A program made the translations under genes and the position numbers. Shown in pieces: positions 25,061-33,705 of a DNA stretch of 64,000 bases. The DNA is from Streptomyces corallincola (GTDB lineage: Bacteria > Actinomycetota > Actinomycetes > Streptomycetales > Streptomycetaceae). Where the stretch lies: assembly GCF_019104725.1 (NCBI RefSeq), contig NZ_JAHRXF010000005.1, positions 62,001-126,000 of the forward strand, read 5' to 3'. The notes beneath the pieces are model-generated. The model was not told where the DNA came from and did not search any database. It saw only the letters and a list, made by a program, of their open reading frames with translations. The stretch's first letter is position 1. Each line of letters opens with the position of its first letter.

Positions 25061-26809
25061 TCAGCCCTGGTCGCCCGAGCCCGACCCGGACCCGGCGGAA
25101 CCCGAGCCCGAGTCCGCACCCGACCCGGACGTGTCCGACCCGGAACCCGACCCGCCTCCGGACGACCCCTCGCACGTGATCGAGAACGGCACCGTGTTCG
25201 ACGTGGTGATCCCCCCGGCGCCCTTGACCTCCACCCCGATCTCCGTGCTCAGCGTGCCGCCCTTGGACCACGTCGTCAGGCTCACCACGTCCTGCCCCGT
25301 GCGGTCGCCGCCGCTGGGGAAGGAGAGCTGGCGCCACTGGTGGTCCACGACCGAGCCGTCCTTGGACACCCACCGGTAGGTGATCTTCGCCGGGGCCTGG
25401 TCCACCGCGAACGTGGCGGTGAAGGTGGGCGCCTGGTCGGCGGGGGGCGCGCAGGCGCCGACGTACGTCGTGTTGGCGCCGGTCACCGTGACCCGTACGG
25501 CCTGCGAGGCGGGCGCGTTCTCCTGCTGCTGCTCACTGCCCGCCTGCTGCTGGCCGGAATCCTGCCCCGACCCCTGCGGGTCGGAGCCCTGCTGCTGGCC
25601 CTGGTTCGGCGTGGCGCCCGCGCCCGGCGCCTCGCGGGTGCCGGTGGACGGCGAGGCGCCGGAGCCGGTCGCCTCGTTCCTGGTGCCGCTCTTGTGGCTC
25701 GCCAGCTCGTAGCTGAGCCCGCCGACGAGGAGCGCGCCGACGACCGCGGCGGCGACCAGCACACCGGTCCGCCTGCCACGCCCCGGTGTCCCGGCGGCGG
25801 GCGGCGGGCCGAAACCGGCACCGGGGGAGTAGGCGGCGGGCGGCGGGGGCAGCGGGGTGGGCGCGGCCGACTGCGCGGGCCGTACGGCCTGGGCCGGGGA
25901 GGTCCGGGTCACCGCGCCGGACGGCACCGTGGCGGGTCCGGCGGCCGGGGCCGGGCCGGGCGTGCCGCCGCCCGCGACCGTCCTGAGGTCCCGCTCGGCC
26001 TGCTCGGCGGTCATCCGCTCGGCCGGTTCCTTGACCAGCAGGCCCTCGATGACCGAGGTCAGCGCGCCGCTGCGGCACGGGGGCGGCAACTCCTCGTCCA
26101 CGATGGCGCGCAGCGTGCTCAGCGGGGTGTCGTGCCGGAACGGCGACACGCCCTCGACGGAGGCGTAGAGCAGGACGCCCAGCGACCACAGGTCCGACTC
26201 GGGGCCGGGGACCCGGCCGAGGGCGCGCTCCGGCGGCAGATACTCGGGGGAGCCGACGACCTCGCCGGTCATGGTGAGCGAGGAGTCGCCCTCGACGGTG
26301 GCGATGCCGAAGTCGGTGAGGATCACCCGGCCGTCGTCGGAGAGCAGCACGTTCGCGGGCTTCACATCGCGGTGCAGCACCCCGGCGCCGTGCGCGGCAC
26401 GCAGCGCGGAGAGCACCTCGGCGCCGATCTCGGCGGCCCGGCACGGGTCCATCGGGCCGTCGTCGCGCAGCAGGTCGCCCAGTGAGCGCCCACGCACCAG
26501 CTCCATGACGATCCAGGGGCGGCCGTCGTCGGTGGCCACGTCGTACACGGTCACCACGTTGCGGTTGGGTATGCGGGCCGCGGCCCACGCCTCGCGCTCC
26601 AGCCGGGTGTACATCTTCTCGATGTCGGCGGCGGCCATCCCGGAGGGCGCCCGCACCTCCTTGACGGCGACCTCGCGGTGCAGCGTCTCGTCCTCCGCGC
26701 GCCACACGGTTCCCATGCCGCCCTCGCCGAGGGGCGCCAGCAGCCGGTACCGGCCCGCGATCGTGCGTTGCTGGTCCGGTGGCACCTGTACGGACTCCTT
26801 GTTCTGCAT
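25061..26809 (-). CDS. Membrane Ser/Thr protein kinase (PknB-type) with extracellular domain
   Basis: A 582-residue receptor-like kinase. The catalytic domain (about 20-280) has the glycine loop LGEGGMGTVW, catalytic lysine at about 50 in AVKEV, LHRDVKPANVL with the catalytic aspartate, and the DFG motif in LTDFGIATVEGD. A Pro/Ala-rich juxtamembrane stretch is followed by one membrane segment (VLVAAAVVGALLVGGLSYELA, near 370). The outer part has a Gln/Ser/Gly linker, an immunoglobulin-like beta domain containing two cysteines, and a tail of Gly-Ser-Asp repeats. There are no PASTA repeats. ATG 26809 fits the family start. It may phosphorylate FHA partners such as the nearby fusion protein, a speculation from proximity. 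Confidence 0.92.
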   Translation of the reverse strand: MQNKESVQVPPDQQRTIAGRYRLLAPLGEGGMGTVWRAEDETLHREVAVKEVRAPSGMAAADIEKMYTRLEREAWAAARIPNRNVVTVYDVATDDGRPWIVMELVRGRSLGDLLRDDGPMDPCRAAEIGAEVLSALRAAHGAGVLHRDVKPANVLLSDDGRVILTDFGIATVEGDSSLTMTGEVVGSPEYLPPERALGRVPGPESDLWSLGVLLYASVEGVSPFRHDTPLSTLRAIVDEELPPPCRSGALTSVIEGLLVKEPAERMTAEQAERDLRTVAGGGTPGPAPAAGPATVPSGAVTRTSPAQAVRPAQSAAPTPLPPPPAAYSPGAGFGPPPAAGTPGRGRRTGVLVAAAVVGALLVGGLSYELASHKSGTRNEATGSGASPSTGTREAPGAGATPNQGQQQGSDPQGSGQDSGQQQAGSEQQQENAPASQAVRVTVTGANTTYVGACAPPADQAPTFTATFAVDQAPAKITYRWVSKDGSVVDHQWRQLSFPSGGDRTGQDVVSLTTWSKGGTLSTEIGVEVKGAGGITTSNTVPFSITCEGSSGGGSGSGSDTSGSGADSGSGSAGSGSGSGDQG

Positions 26810-27090
26810 CCGGCGGTTCTCCCCTTTTTGTGTCCCTGTCACTGCGCGGACGCCGGGAGCCCCTCGTGCGGAACGCTCCCGTCCGGGCCGCCCGCCTCCC
26901 GGACCTTCCAAGAGTCGCTACGAGCTACACGTGGCGGAGGGGGTGTTCGGTTCAACTCCCGGCGAAATCAGGGGTTTGAAGTGTCGGCGGAGCTGTTCAC
27001 CTGCGGCGGGGCGGTGTCGTGCGCCGCCCCTCTCTCCGGGATACGGGCGAAGACCCTCACTGCGGTCTGTTTCGTTTTGCAGGACATGCT

Positions 27091-27107
27091 TCCTCATTGT
27101 CAGGACT
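27091..27107. promoter_or_regulatory. CAGGACT box upstream of the aromatic catabolic operon
   Basis: TCCTCAT-TGTC-AGGACT lies 70 nt before the FAH gene start, in the 367-nt gap 26810-27176. A further CAGGAC copy sits 21 bp upstream (27080-27085), so the two are on the same helical face. Matching boxes occur at the iclR and MFS promoters. Nothing else recognisable was seen in the gap. Confidence 0.5.
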
Positions 27108-27176
27108 CGTGTTAGCGTTGCGTCCAGACGGTCGGCAGAGCTGGGATGCCGCCAGAAGCTGGGACGAGGTGAACCG

Positions 27177-28010
27177 ATGCGATTCGTTTCCATCGAGCAC
27201 GCGGGCGTGCGGCGCGCGGCTGTCGTACGCGACGGCTGGGCCGTACCGCTGGACGGCGTGAGCGAGCTGGGTAGGCAGACGCCGCTGGAGGTGCTGCGGG
27301 CGCCCCGGCTGCTGGAGGACGAACGCGTCCCGCTGGAGGAGGTGCGGCTGCTCCCGGTCGTGCCCCACCCCGAGAAGATCGTGTGCGTCGGGCTGAACTA
27401 CCTGACCCACGTGGACGAGACCCGCCGTGAACTGCCCACCTACCCGGTGCTGTTCACCAAGTTCCCGTCCAGCCTGATCGCCCACGGCGACGCCATCGCC
27501 GTACCCCCGGAGTCGCAGCAGGTGGACTACGAGGCGGAACTGGCCGTGATCATCGGCGCCACCGCCCGCCGGGTGCCCAGGGAGCGCGCGTTCGACGTGG
27601 TCGCCGGATACGCCGTCGCCAACGACGTGACGATGCGCGACTACCAGTACAAGACCCACCAGTGGCTCCAGGGCAAGGCGTGGGACGCCTCCACCCCGGT
27701 CGGCCCGGAGCTGGTCACGCACGACGAGATCGGCGACCGCATCGGGGAACTGGACATCAGCCTCAGCCTCAACGGCGAGGTGCTCCAGTCCTCCGACACC
27801 GCCAAGCTGATCTTCGACATCCCGACGCTGATCGCCACCGTCTCGGAGTTCACCACCCTGACCCCCGGCGACATCATCCTCACCGGCACCCCCGGCGGGG
27901 TCGGCTTCCGCCGCGACCCGCAGGTCTTCCTGGCCCCCGGCGACAAGGTCACCGTCACCATCGACGGCCTCGGCACCCTGGAGAACACGGTCACCGCCGA
28001 GCAGGTCTGA
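27177..28010 (+). CDS. Fumarylacetoacetate hydrolase family protein, aromatic catabolism
   Basis: A 277-residue FAH-family enzyme. It contains KIVCVGLNYLTHVDETRRELP, LFTKFPSSLIAHGDAI, the metal-binding DYEAELAVIIG with acidic ligands, GYAVANDVTMRDYQYK, GKAWDASTPVGP and the C-terminal GDIILTGTPGGVGF. Members hydrolyse acylpyruvates or isomerise/decarboxylate ring-cleavage products. ATG 27177 starts the operon; a GAGGTGA lies close upstream. It is followed by a VOC dioxygenase-like gene and a flavin hydroxylase, so it most likely processes a ring-fission product. It is a clear paralogue in family of the truncated gene at the window start, but with different neighbours. Confidence 0.93.
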   Translation: MRFVSIEHAGVRRAAVVRDGWAVPLDGVSELGRQTPLEVLRAPRLLEDERVPLEEVRLLPVVPHPEKIVCVGLNYLTHVDETRRELPTYPVLFTKFPSSLIAHGDAIAVPPESQQVDYEAELAVIIGATARRVPRERAFDVVAGYAVANDVTMRDYQYKTHQWLQGKAWDASTPVGPELVTHDEIGDRIGELDISLSLNGEVLQSSDTAKLIFDIPTLIATVSEFTTLTPGDIILTGTPGGVGFRRDPQVFLAPGDKVTVTIDGLGTLENTVTAEQV

Positions 28011-28082
28011 GCCGCCCGCACCCCCCCCGCACAACCCCGCACCCCCCATCCCCTCCCCGCACAGCCCGAAAGCGAGTACGTC

Positions 28083-28577
28083 ATGGCAGTCGTCGAACTG
28101 GGACACACCGGAGTCTGGGTCGAGGACCTGGCGGTCATGCGCGACTTCTACAGCCGCGTCCTCGGCCTCACGGTCACCGACGAGGACGCGGAGCGCGAGA
28201 TCGTCTTCTTCAGCTCCCGCCCCGACGAGGAGCACCACGAGTTCGTCATCCAGCGCGGCCGTACCGCCGCGCCCGGCGCCAAGCTCACCCACCAGATCTC
28301 CTGGCGCATCGACTCCCTGGAGACCCTGGTCGAGTTCCACAAGCGCTTCCAGGCCGAGGGCATCGAGGTCCAGCAGGAAGTCACCCACGGCAACGCGTAC
28401 GGCATCTACTTCTTCGACCCCGAGGGCAACCGCAACGAGGTCTACGTCCGGGTGGACCGCGATGTGCGCCAGCCGTTCCGCAAGACCCTCAACCTCGACC
28501 TGCCGCTGGACGAGATCGAGGCCGAGGCCGAGCGCCTGCTCGCCGACGGCGGCCCCGCCTACCAGCCCGTGCAGTAA
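28083..28577 (+). CDS. VOC-superfamily protein, probable extradiol ring-cleavage dioxygenase
   Basis: A 164-residue single-module vicinal-oxygen-chelate protein. The expected two-histidine-one-glutamate metal site is visible: His8 in LGHTGVWV, a histidine in KLTHQISWRI and the glutamate in DPEGNRNEVYV. The G-x-Y-F-x-D-P-E-G-N-x-x-E ending is the classic type I extradiol signature. It is shorter than two-domain dioxygenases, so glyoxalase-like or isomerase activity is the alternative. The gene follows the FAH gene by 72 nt and precedes a FAD hydroxylase by 39 nt, which supports oxygenolytic cleavage of a dihydroxylated aromatic ring. Confidence 0.85.
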   Translation: MAVVELGHTGVWVEDLAVMRDFYSRVLGLTVTDEDAEREIVFFSSRPDEEHHEFVIQRGRTAAPGAKLTHQISWRIDSLETLVEFHKRFQAEGIEVQQEVTHGNAYGIYFFDPEGNRNEVYVRVDRDVRQPFRKTLNLDLPLDEIEAEAERLLADGGPAYQPVQ

Positions 28578-28616
28578 CTCCCCGAGCCCGAACCACCCTT
28601 GACCCCAGGAGGCACC

Positions 28617-30260
28617 GTGCGCGCCCATGAACTGGACGACGCGGCAGGCGTCACGCTGGAAGCGGACGTGGCGGTGGTCGGAGCCGGCCCCGTGGGCATG
28701 ACGGCCGCCGCGCTGCTCGCCGCCCACGGTCTGGGCGTCGTGGTGGTGGAACGCAACGCCACCACCAGCGACGCCCCCAAGGCCATCAGCATCGACGACG
28801 AGGCGCTCCGCGTGTACCAGGCCGCCGGTCTGGCCGAGCGCGCGATGCGCATCATCCTCCCCGGCACCGGCACAAAATACTTCGACGCGGACGGCGAACC
28901 CGTCTTCCAGGCCCGCGCCGAGGTGCCCTACCGGTTCGGGCACCCCTTCAAGAACCCGTTCGCCCAGCCCGACCTGGAGCGCGAACTCCACGCCCATCTG
29001 AGCGAACACCCCCGCACGCACGTCCTGATGGGCACCGAGCTGACCGGGCTCACCCAGGACGAGTGGGGCGCGGAACTGCGCTGCCGCTCCGCCGACGGCC
29101 CGGTCACCGTGAAGGCCGCGTACGTCCTCGGCTGCGACGGCGGCCGGTCCAAGGTCCGCGAAGTCCTCGACATCGGCATGACCGGCCGCAGCTTCCAGGA
29201 CGTGTGGCTGGTCGCGGACGTGCTCCAGGACCCGCACACCGAGCGGTACGGCATGCACCACGGAGACCCGGAGCGCCCGCACGTCATCGTCCCCGGCCGC
29301 GACGGCCGCTGCCGGTACGAGTTCTACCTTTACCCCGGCGAGTGCGCGGCCGGTGACCCCCCGCCGTTCGAGCTGGTCCGGCGCCTGCTGGAGCCGTTCC
29401 GCCCGCTCGCCCCGGAGCAGATCCAGCGGGCGGTGACGTACCGCTTCAACGCCGTCGTCGCCGACCGCTGGCGGGTCGGCCGGTGCTTCCTGCTCGGCGA
29501 CGCGGCGCACATGATGCCGCCGTTCGCCGGACAGGGCCTCAACTCCGGCATCCGGGACGCGGCCAACCTGTGCTGGAAGATCGCGGACGTGCTGGGCGGC
29601 CGGCTCACCGACGAGGCCCTCGACACGTACGAGACCGAGCGGCGCCCGCACGCCGAGGCGACCGTGGCCCTGTCGGCGCGGCTCGGCCGGATCGTGATGA
29701 CCACCGACGCGCGCTACGCCGCCCGCCGGGACGCCTACGTCCGCGACCTCATCGCCACCCCCGAAGGCCGCGCCTACCTGGAACACATGCGCTACCGCCC
29801 GGCCCACCACTACACCGACGGCCTGGTGGACACCGGTGCCGACGCCGACGGTGCCGACGCCGCCCCGGCCGGTGTCATGATCGGCCAGCCGCGCGTCTTC
29901 GACGTGGAGCACGGACGCGTCCGGCTGCTCGACGAGGTCACCGGCAACGGCTGGGTCCTGCTCGGCGTCGGCGTCCCCGAGGACGGCTACGCCGCCGTCA
30001 CGGCCGCGCTCGCGCCGCTCCGCCCGGTCGTCGCACACGTCGCGGTGGGGGAGCGGCTGCCCTCCTCGCCGGACGCCCCGCGTGTCCTGGTGGACGTGGA
30101 CGGCGGCCTGGAAACGGAGATGGCGCCCTATCGCGGCCGGTACGTCCTGCTGCGCCCCGACCGGTTCGTGGCGGCCAGCTGGGCACCGGACGCGCTCCCC
30201 GAACTCGCCAAGGCGCTCGCGCTGAACACGGCCGGGGACGCGCTGCCGCTGGCGGGCTGA
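28617..30260 (+). CDS. FAD-dependent aromatic hydroxylase (MhpA-like)
   Basis: A 547-residue class A flavin monooxygenase. The N-terminal VAVVGAGPVGMTAAALLAAHG binds the ADP part of FAD, GCDGGRSKVREVL is the DG motif, and LLGDAAHMMPPFAGQGLNSGIRDA (Asp295) contacts the ribityl and flavin. The C-terminal thioredoxin-like extension (after residue 420) is typical of MhpA and related phenol or phenylpropionate hydroxylases. GTG 28617 has AGGAGG 5 nt upstream, decisive over the TTG at 28599. It would ortho-hydroxylate a phenolic acid to feed the VOC enzyme. Specific substrate is not determinable. Confidence 0.92.
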   Translation: MRAHELDDAAGVTLEADVAVVGAGPVGMTAAALLAAHGLGVVVVERNATTSDAPKAISIDDEALRVYQAAGLAERAMRIILPGTGTKYFDADGEPVFQARAEVPYRFGHPFKNPFAQPDLERELHAHLSEHPRTHVLMGTELTGLTQDEWGAELRCRSADGPVTVKAAYVLGCDGGRSKVREVLDIGMTGRSFQDVWLVADVLQDPHTERYGMHHGDPERPHVIVPGRDGRCRYEFYLYPGECAAGDPPPFELVRRLLEPFRPLAPEQIQRAVTYRFNAVVADRWRVGRCFLLGDAAHMMPPFAGQGLNSGIRDAANLCWKIADVLGGRLTDEALDTYETERRPHAEATVALSARLGRIVMTTDARYAARRDAYVRDLIATPEGRAYLEHMRYRPAHHYTDGLVDTGADADGADAAPAGVMIGQPRVFDVEHGRVRLLDEVTGNGWVLLGVGVPEDGYAAVTAALAPLRPVVAHVAVGERLPSSPDAPRVLVDVDGGLETEMAPYRGRYVLLRPDRFVAASWAPDALPELAKALALNTAGDALPLAG

Positions 30261-30266
30261 GCGGCT

Positions 30267-30284
30267 CGCGTACGGCCGTACGCG
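30267..30284. repeat. 18-bp perfect palindrome
   Basis: CGCGTACGG and its inverse form an uninterrupted 18-bp palindrome 7 nt after the hydroxylase stop, directly before the longer terminator palindrome. Confidence 0.55.
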
Positions 30285-30287
30285 ACA

Positions 30288-30339
30288 GCGAGAGGGAGGT
30301 GGGACCGGCCCCGCGGGGCCGGTCCCACCTCCCTCTCGC
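30288..30339. terminator. 52-bp perfect palindrome, bidirectional terminator
   Basis: An uninterrupted palindrome with 26-bp half-sites centred between 30313 and 30314. It lies between the convergent hydroxylase (stop 30260) and iclR (stop 30358) genes, 28 and 19 nt from each, so it should end transcription from both sides. Confidence 0.85.
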
Positions 30340-30357
30340 CTGTGTGCGCCGGTGCGC

Positions 30358-31152
30358 TCAGGACTGCACCACGCTCACCAGCCGGCTGATCTCGGCGGCG
30401 GCCTCGCGGACCTGGCGGACGATGGTCTCCTCCGCGACCTGCGAGGTGCGGGAGGCGACGGCGGCGACACTGACCGCCGCCACCACGGACTCCGCCTCGT
30501 CGAAGACGGGCGCCGCGATGCCCAGCACGTCGTGGTCCACCTCGGAGCGGGTCACCGAGAAGCCCTGGGTACGGATCTGCCCCAGCCGCTCCATGATGGC
30601 GTCCACGTCCGTCAGGGTCAGCGGGGTGATCTTGCGCAGCTCGGTGCCGCGCAGCAGCGACTCGGCCTCCGCGGGCGGGCTCCAGGCCAGCAGGACCAGC
30701 GCCGACGCGCCCGCGTTGATGGGCAGCGTCATGCCGCGGTCGTAGGAGATGCGCACCCGGTGGGTCTGGGACTCCGCGCGGTCCAGGCAGACGACGAGGT
30801 CGCCGACCCGCCGGGTCAGCAGCACCGTCTCGTGCACGCTGCCCGCCAGCGCGTTCAGCGTCGGCAGGGCCACGTCCGACAGGCCGTAGCTCTTGCGCGC
30901 CACGCGGGCCAGCTCCAGTACGCGCAGCCCCAGCCGGAAGCCGCCGCCGGGCGCCTCCTCCAGGAAGCGGTTGGTGACCAGGGACTGGAGATAGCGGTAC
31001 GCGGTGGACTTGGCCGCGCCCAGCGCGGCGGCCACCTCGATGCCGGTCAGCACCGGGCGCTCCTCGGTGAACATCCCGAGAATGTCCAGCGCGCGGTCGG
31101 CCGTGGAATTACGCTCCCGATACGAGGAAGCCTTGGTTGTTGGTCCTGACAT
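30358..31152 (-). CDS. IclR-family transcriptional regulator
   Basis: A 264-residue IclR protein. The N-terminal winged helix (ADRALDILGMFTEERPVLTGIEVAAALGAAKSTAYRYLQSL, in parts) is followed by the recognition wing and a C-terminal effector domain with RISYDRGMTLPINAGASALVLLAW and GFSVTRSEVDHDVLGIAAPVFDE, all standard. ATG 31152 (MSGPTTKASS) is the likely start. It sits between the rightward FAH-VOC-hydroxylase operon and the leftward MFS-aldolase-aldehyde dehydrogenase operon. A CAGGACT box shared by three promoters of this island, including its own, suggests that it controls all of them in response to an aromatic acid or its product. Confidence 0.92.
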   Translation of the reverse strand: MSGPTTKASSYRERNSTADRALDILGMFTEERPVLTGIEVAAALGAAKSTAYRYLQSLVTNRFLEEAPGGGFRLGLRVLELARVARKSYGLSDVALPTLNALAGSVHETVLLTRRVGDLVVCLDRAESQTHRVRISYDRGMTLPINAGASALVLLAWSPPAEAESLLRGTELRKITPLTLTDVDAIMERLGQIRTQGFSVTRSEVDHDVLGIAAPVFDEAESVVAAVSVAAVASRTSQVAEETIVRQVREAAAEISRLVSVVQS

Positions 31153-31181
31153 ACGAAACAGTCTACTCCTCATGCAGGACT
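31143..31181. promoter_or_regulatory. 39-bp IclR box at the iclR promoter
   Basis: GTCCTGA at 31143-31149 and CAGGACT at 31175-31181 bound a 39-bp element with inverse ends. The same two heptamers bound a 39-bp element at 35071-35109. One end overlaps the predicted iclR start codon, so binding would block its own expression. TAGACT at about 31160 could be the -10. Confidence 0.55.
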
Positions 31182-31231
31182 GATGAGGGTGCGAAATCGG
31201 CCACATCCCGGCCCGCGGGTCCGGACGCACC

Positions 31232-31263
31232 GGTGGGCCGGGTACACGTGTACCCGGCCCACC
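31232..31263 (-). terminator. 32-bp perfect palindrome after the aldehyde dehydrogenase gene
   Basis: GGTGGGCCGGGTACAC and its exact inverse form an uninterrupted 32-bp palindrome 39 nt beyond the aldehyde dehydrogenase stop. It probably terminates the MFS-aldolase-dehydrogenase transcript before iclR. Confidence 0.75.
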
Positions 31264-31283
31264 ACTGTGTCAGGAGCCGCGGG

Positions 31284-31317
31284 CTCACTCGAAGTCGAGG
31301 CTCACTCGAAGTCGAGG
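31284..31317. repeat. 17-nt tandem duplication across the dehydrogenase stop codon
   Basis: CTCACTCGAAGTCGAGG occurs twice without a gap. It duplicates the last codons (HLDFE) and the stop of the aldehyde dehydrogenase gene, leaving a non-coding copy just downstream. Confidence 0.9.
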
Positions 31318-32813
31318 TGGACCGCCTTGGTCTCGGTGAAGCTGATCAGCTCCTCCTCGCACTCCTCACGGCCGAGCCCCGAGGACTTCAGCCCGCCGAA
31401 GGGCGTGCCCACGAAGTGGCGGGAGGAGTTGTTGATCCACACGTACCCGGCCTGGAGGGCGGCGGCCACCCGGTGCGCGCGGCGCACGTCGTTGGTGAAG
31501 ACCGAGCCGGTCAGGCCGTACTCCACCGAGTTGGCGACGGTGACCGCCTCGGCCTCCTCGCGGAACGTCAGCACCGACAGGATCGGCCCGAACACCTCCT
31601 CCTGGGCGATCCGCATCTCCGGGGTGACCCCGGTCAGCACGGTCGGCGCGACCAGCAGCGCGCGGTCCAGGCCGGGCGGGGTCAGCGGGGTACCGCCCGC
31701 GACCGCCGTGGCACCCTCGGCGCGCGCGATGTCCAGATAGCCGGTGACCTTGGCGAACTGCTCCGGCGACACCACCGTGCCCACGTCGGTCGTCTCGTCG
31801 TACGGGTCACCGATGCGCAGCTCGCCCACCAGGCGCACCACCTCGGCGACGGTCTCCTCCGCGATGTCCTCGTGCACGACCAGCCGGGTGGTGGAGCCGC
31901 AGGACTGGCCCGCCCAGGAGAAGTTCATGCCCCGCACCACCGCGGCGGCCACCTTCAGCGGGTCGGCGTCCGGGAACGCCACCATCGCGTTCTTGCCGCC
32001 CAGCTCCAGCGACACGTCCTTCACCCCGCTCTGCGCCGCCGTCTGCTGGATGCGCAGACCGGTGGCGGCGCTGCCGATGAAGGCGATCCGGCGGATGGCC
32101 GGGTGGCGCACGATCGCCTCGCCGGTCGCCGGACCCTGGCCGGTGAGGATCGACAGCACGCCCTCCGGCAGCAGGTCGGCGATCAGCTCACCGATGCGCA
32201 GCGCGGACAGCGGGGTCTGGTGCGGCGGCTTCAGGATCACGCAGTTGCCCGCGATCAGCGGCGCGGCGATCTTCCCGGCGGCGAACATCGTCGGGTGGTT
32301 GTACGGGATGATCCGGGCGACGACGCCGATCGGCTGCTGCACCGTGTAGTGCAGCGCGCCCGAGGTCAGCGGCACCGTCTCGCCCTTGAGGGCGTGGGCC
32401 GCGTCCGCGAAGTAGTCCAGCATGGCCGCGCCGGAGTGCACGTCGGCCTGCGCGAGGCGGCGGATGTTGCCGCCGTCCAGGGTGTCCAGCGCGCCCAGCT
32501 CGGCCGCGTGCTCGCGCAGCCGCTCCGCGATCCGGCGGACCACCTTCACGCGCTCCGCGACCGGGGTCGCGGACCAGGCGGGGAACGCGCGCTGAGCGGC
32601 GGCCACCGCCGCGTCCACGTCCTCGGGACCGGCGTCGGGAACCTCGGCGATCACCTCTCCGGTCACCGGCGAGGTGTCGGTGTAGCGGGCGCCCGAGAGC
32701 GGAGCGGCCGGGCGGCCCCCGACCAGCAGGGACCAGGCACGCTTGCGCGTACCGGCGGTCAGGGTCTCGGCGCTGGTGACGTCCAGGGCATCGTGCTGCG
32801 GGGTCTCGGACAT
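31302..32813 (-). CDS. NAD(P)+-dependent aldehyde dehydrogenase
   Basis: A 503-residue aldehyde dehydrogenase. Landmarks are IIPYNHPTMFAAGKIAAPLIAGN, the cofactor loop FIGSAATGLRIQ, the general-base region LELGGKNAMVAF and the catalytic cysteine in FSWAGQSCGSTTRLVVHE, plus the late EEVFGPILSVL motif. The last one is conserved across the family. ATG 32813 begins MSETPQHDALD; the longer Arg-rich frame is not used. It follows a class II aldolase by 109 nt and an MFS importer, all leftward. In an aromatic pathway it would oxidise a semialdehyde produced after ring cleavage or aldol fission. Substrate is inferred only from context. Confidence 0.93.
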   Translation of the reverse strand: MSETPQHDALDVTSAETLTAGTRKRAWSLLVGGRPAAPLSGARYTDTSPVTGEVIAEVPDAGPEDVDAAVAAAQRAFPAWSATPVAERVKVVRRIAERLREHAAELGALDTLDGGNIRRLAQADVHSGAAMLDYFADAAHALKGETVPLTSGALHYTVQQPIGVVARIIPYNHPTMFAAGKIAAPLIAGNCVILKPPHQTPLSALRIGELIADLLPEGVLSILTGQGPATGEAIVRHPAIRRIAFIGSAATGLRIQQTAAQSGVKDVSLELGGKNAMVAFPDADPLKVAAAVVRGMNFSWAGQSCGSTTRLVVHEDIAEETVAEVVRLVGELRIGDPYDETTDVGTVVSPEQFAKVTGYLDIARAEGATAVAGGTPLTPPGLDRALLVAPTVLTGVTPEMRIAQEEVFGPILSVLTFREEAEAVTVANSVEYGLTGSVFTNDVRRAHRVAAALQAGYVWINNSSRHFVGTPFGGLKSSGLGREECEEELISFTETKAVHLDFE

Positions 32814-32922
32814 GTGGTCTTTCTTTCTGCGGGTGCGGGTGCGGGTGCGGATCGGGTGGTCGGGGAGGGGGCCGGGGCGGCGGCGCGGGACGGGCCTGTC
32901 GCGCCCGCCGCCGCCCGGCCGG

Positions 32923-33705
32923 TCAGGACGGCCCGCGCGTCGGCTCCGACATCGGCTCGCGCGTCGGCTCGGGCGCCGCGCCGGGCGCCGGTTCACGCAG
33001 CGGCGAGCCCTCGGGGAACGCCTGCCGCAGCAGATAGCGCCAGCCCGCCTCGATCTGGCTCGGCGGCCAGCACTCGGCGCGCTTCGCGGCGGCCTCCGCC
33101 GGGTCCGACCACGTGGTCAGCGGCCCGGCGGCCAGCGCGGCGAGCTGGTCCCGGCAGGCCCGCTCCAGGAGTACGGCGTACAGCACGGCGTGGGCGACGT
33201 CTCGCCCCGCCGTGACCAGGCCGTGGTGCGGCATCAGCGCGCCCGCCGCGTTCCCGAGGGAGAGCGCGAGCGCCCTGCCCAGCTCGCGGTCCTTGATCAG
33301 ACCGCCGGTGAGGGTGAAGCGGGGCACGTCCGGGTCGGCGAACAGCACGCCGTCGTGGCTGAGCGGGCGCAGCGGCACGCCCAGCGCGGCGAAGGCGTTG
33401 GCCGCCGGGGCGTGCGTGTGCACCACGCTCGTCACGTCCGGCCGGGCCGCCATGATCCCGGTGTGGATCGGGAACTCGATGTGCCGCTTGCCGGTGCCGG
33501 AGAGCACCTCCCCGTCCGGGGAGACCAGCACCACCCGGCTCGCGTCGATCTCCTCGAAGCCCCAGCCGGAGGCCTTCATCCACACTCCGCGCCCCTCGGG
33601 GTCGCGGACCGAGACATGGCCCCAGACCATGTCCCCCTGCCCGGCCGCCGCGAGCGCCTGGTGCGCGCGCACCACGTCGTCGGCCGGATCGGTGTACGTC
33701 GTCAC
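32923..33705 (-). CDS. Class II aldolase/adducin family protein
   Basis: A 260-residue zinc aldolase-like protein. The expected histidines are present in RHIEFPIHTGIM, VVHTHAPAANAFAAL and LMPHHGLVTAG, with an early GHVSVRDPEG substrate-binding stretch. The last 40 residues repeat Pro-Glu-Pro-Thr-Arg segments and are probably disordered. GTG 33705 overlaps the MFS stop by 4 nt (GTGA), so the two genes are coupled. Family members cleave or decarboxylate phosphorylated sugars or hydroxy-acids; some act on aromatic degradation intermediates. Which one applies is not known. Confidence 0.88.
   Translation of the reverse strand: MTTYTDPADDVVRAHQALAAAGQGDMVWGHVSVRDPEGRGVWMKASGWGFEEIDASRVVLVSPDGEVLSGTGKRHIEFPIHTGIMAARPDVTSVVHTHAPAANAFAALGVPLRPLSHDGVLFADPDVPRFTLTGGLIKDRELGRALALSLGNAAGALMPHHGLVTAGRDVAHAVLYAVLLERACRDQLAALAAGPLTTWSDPAEAAAKRAECWPPSQIEAGWRYLLRQAFPEGSPLREPAPGAAPEPTREPMSEPTRGPS

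Noticed and set aside
27057..30038. 993-codon reverse frame opposite the FAH-VOC-hydroxylase operon
   Set aside because: Composition is typical of an antisense shadow, and the plus strand carries well-conserved enzymes with motifs and ribosome-binding sites.
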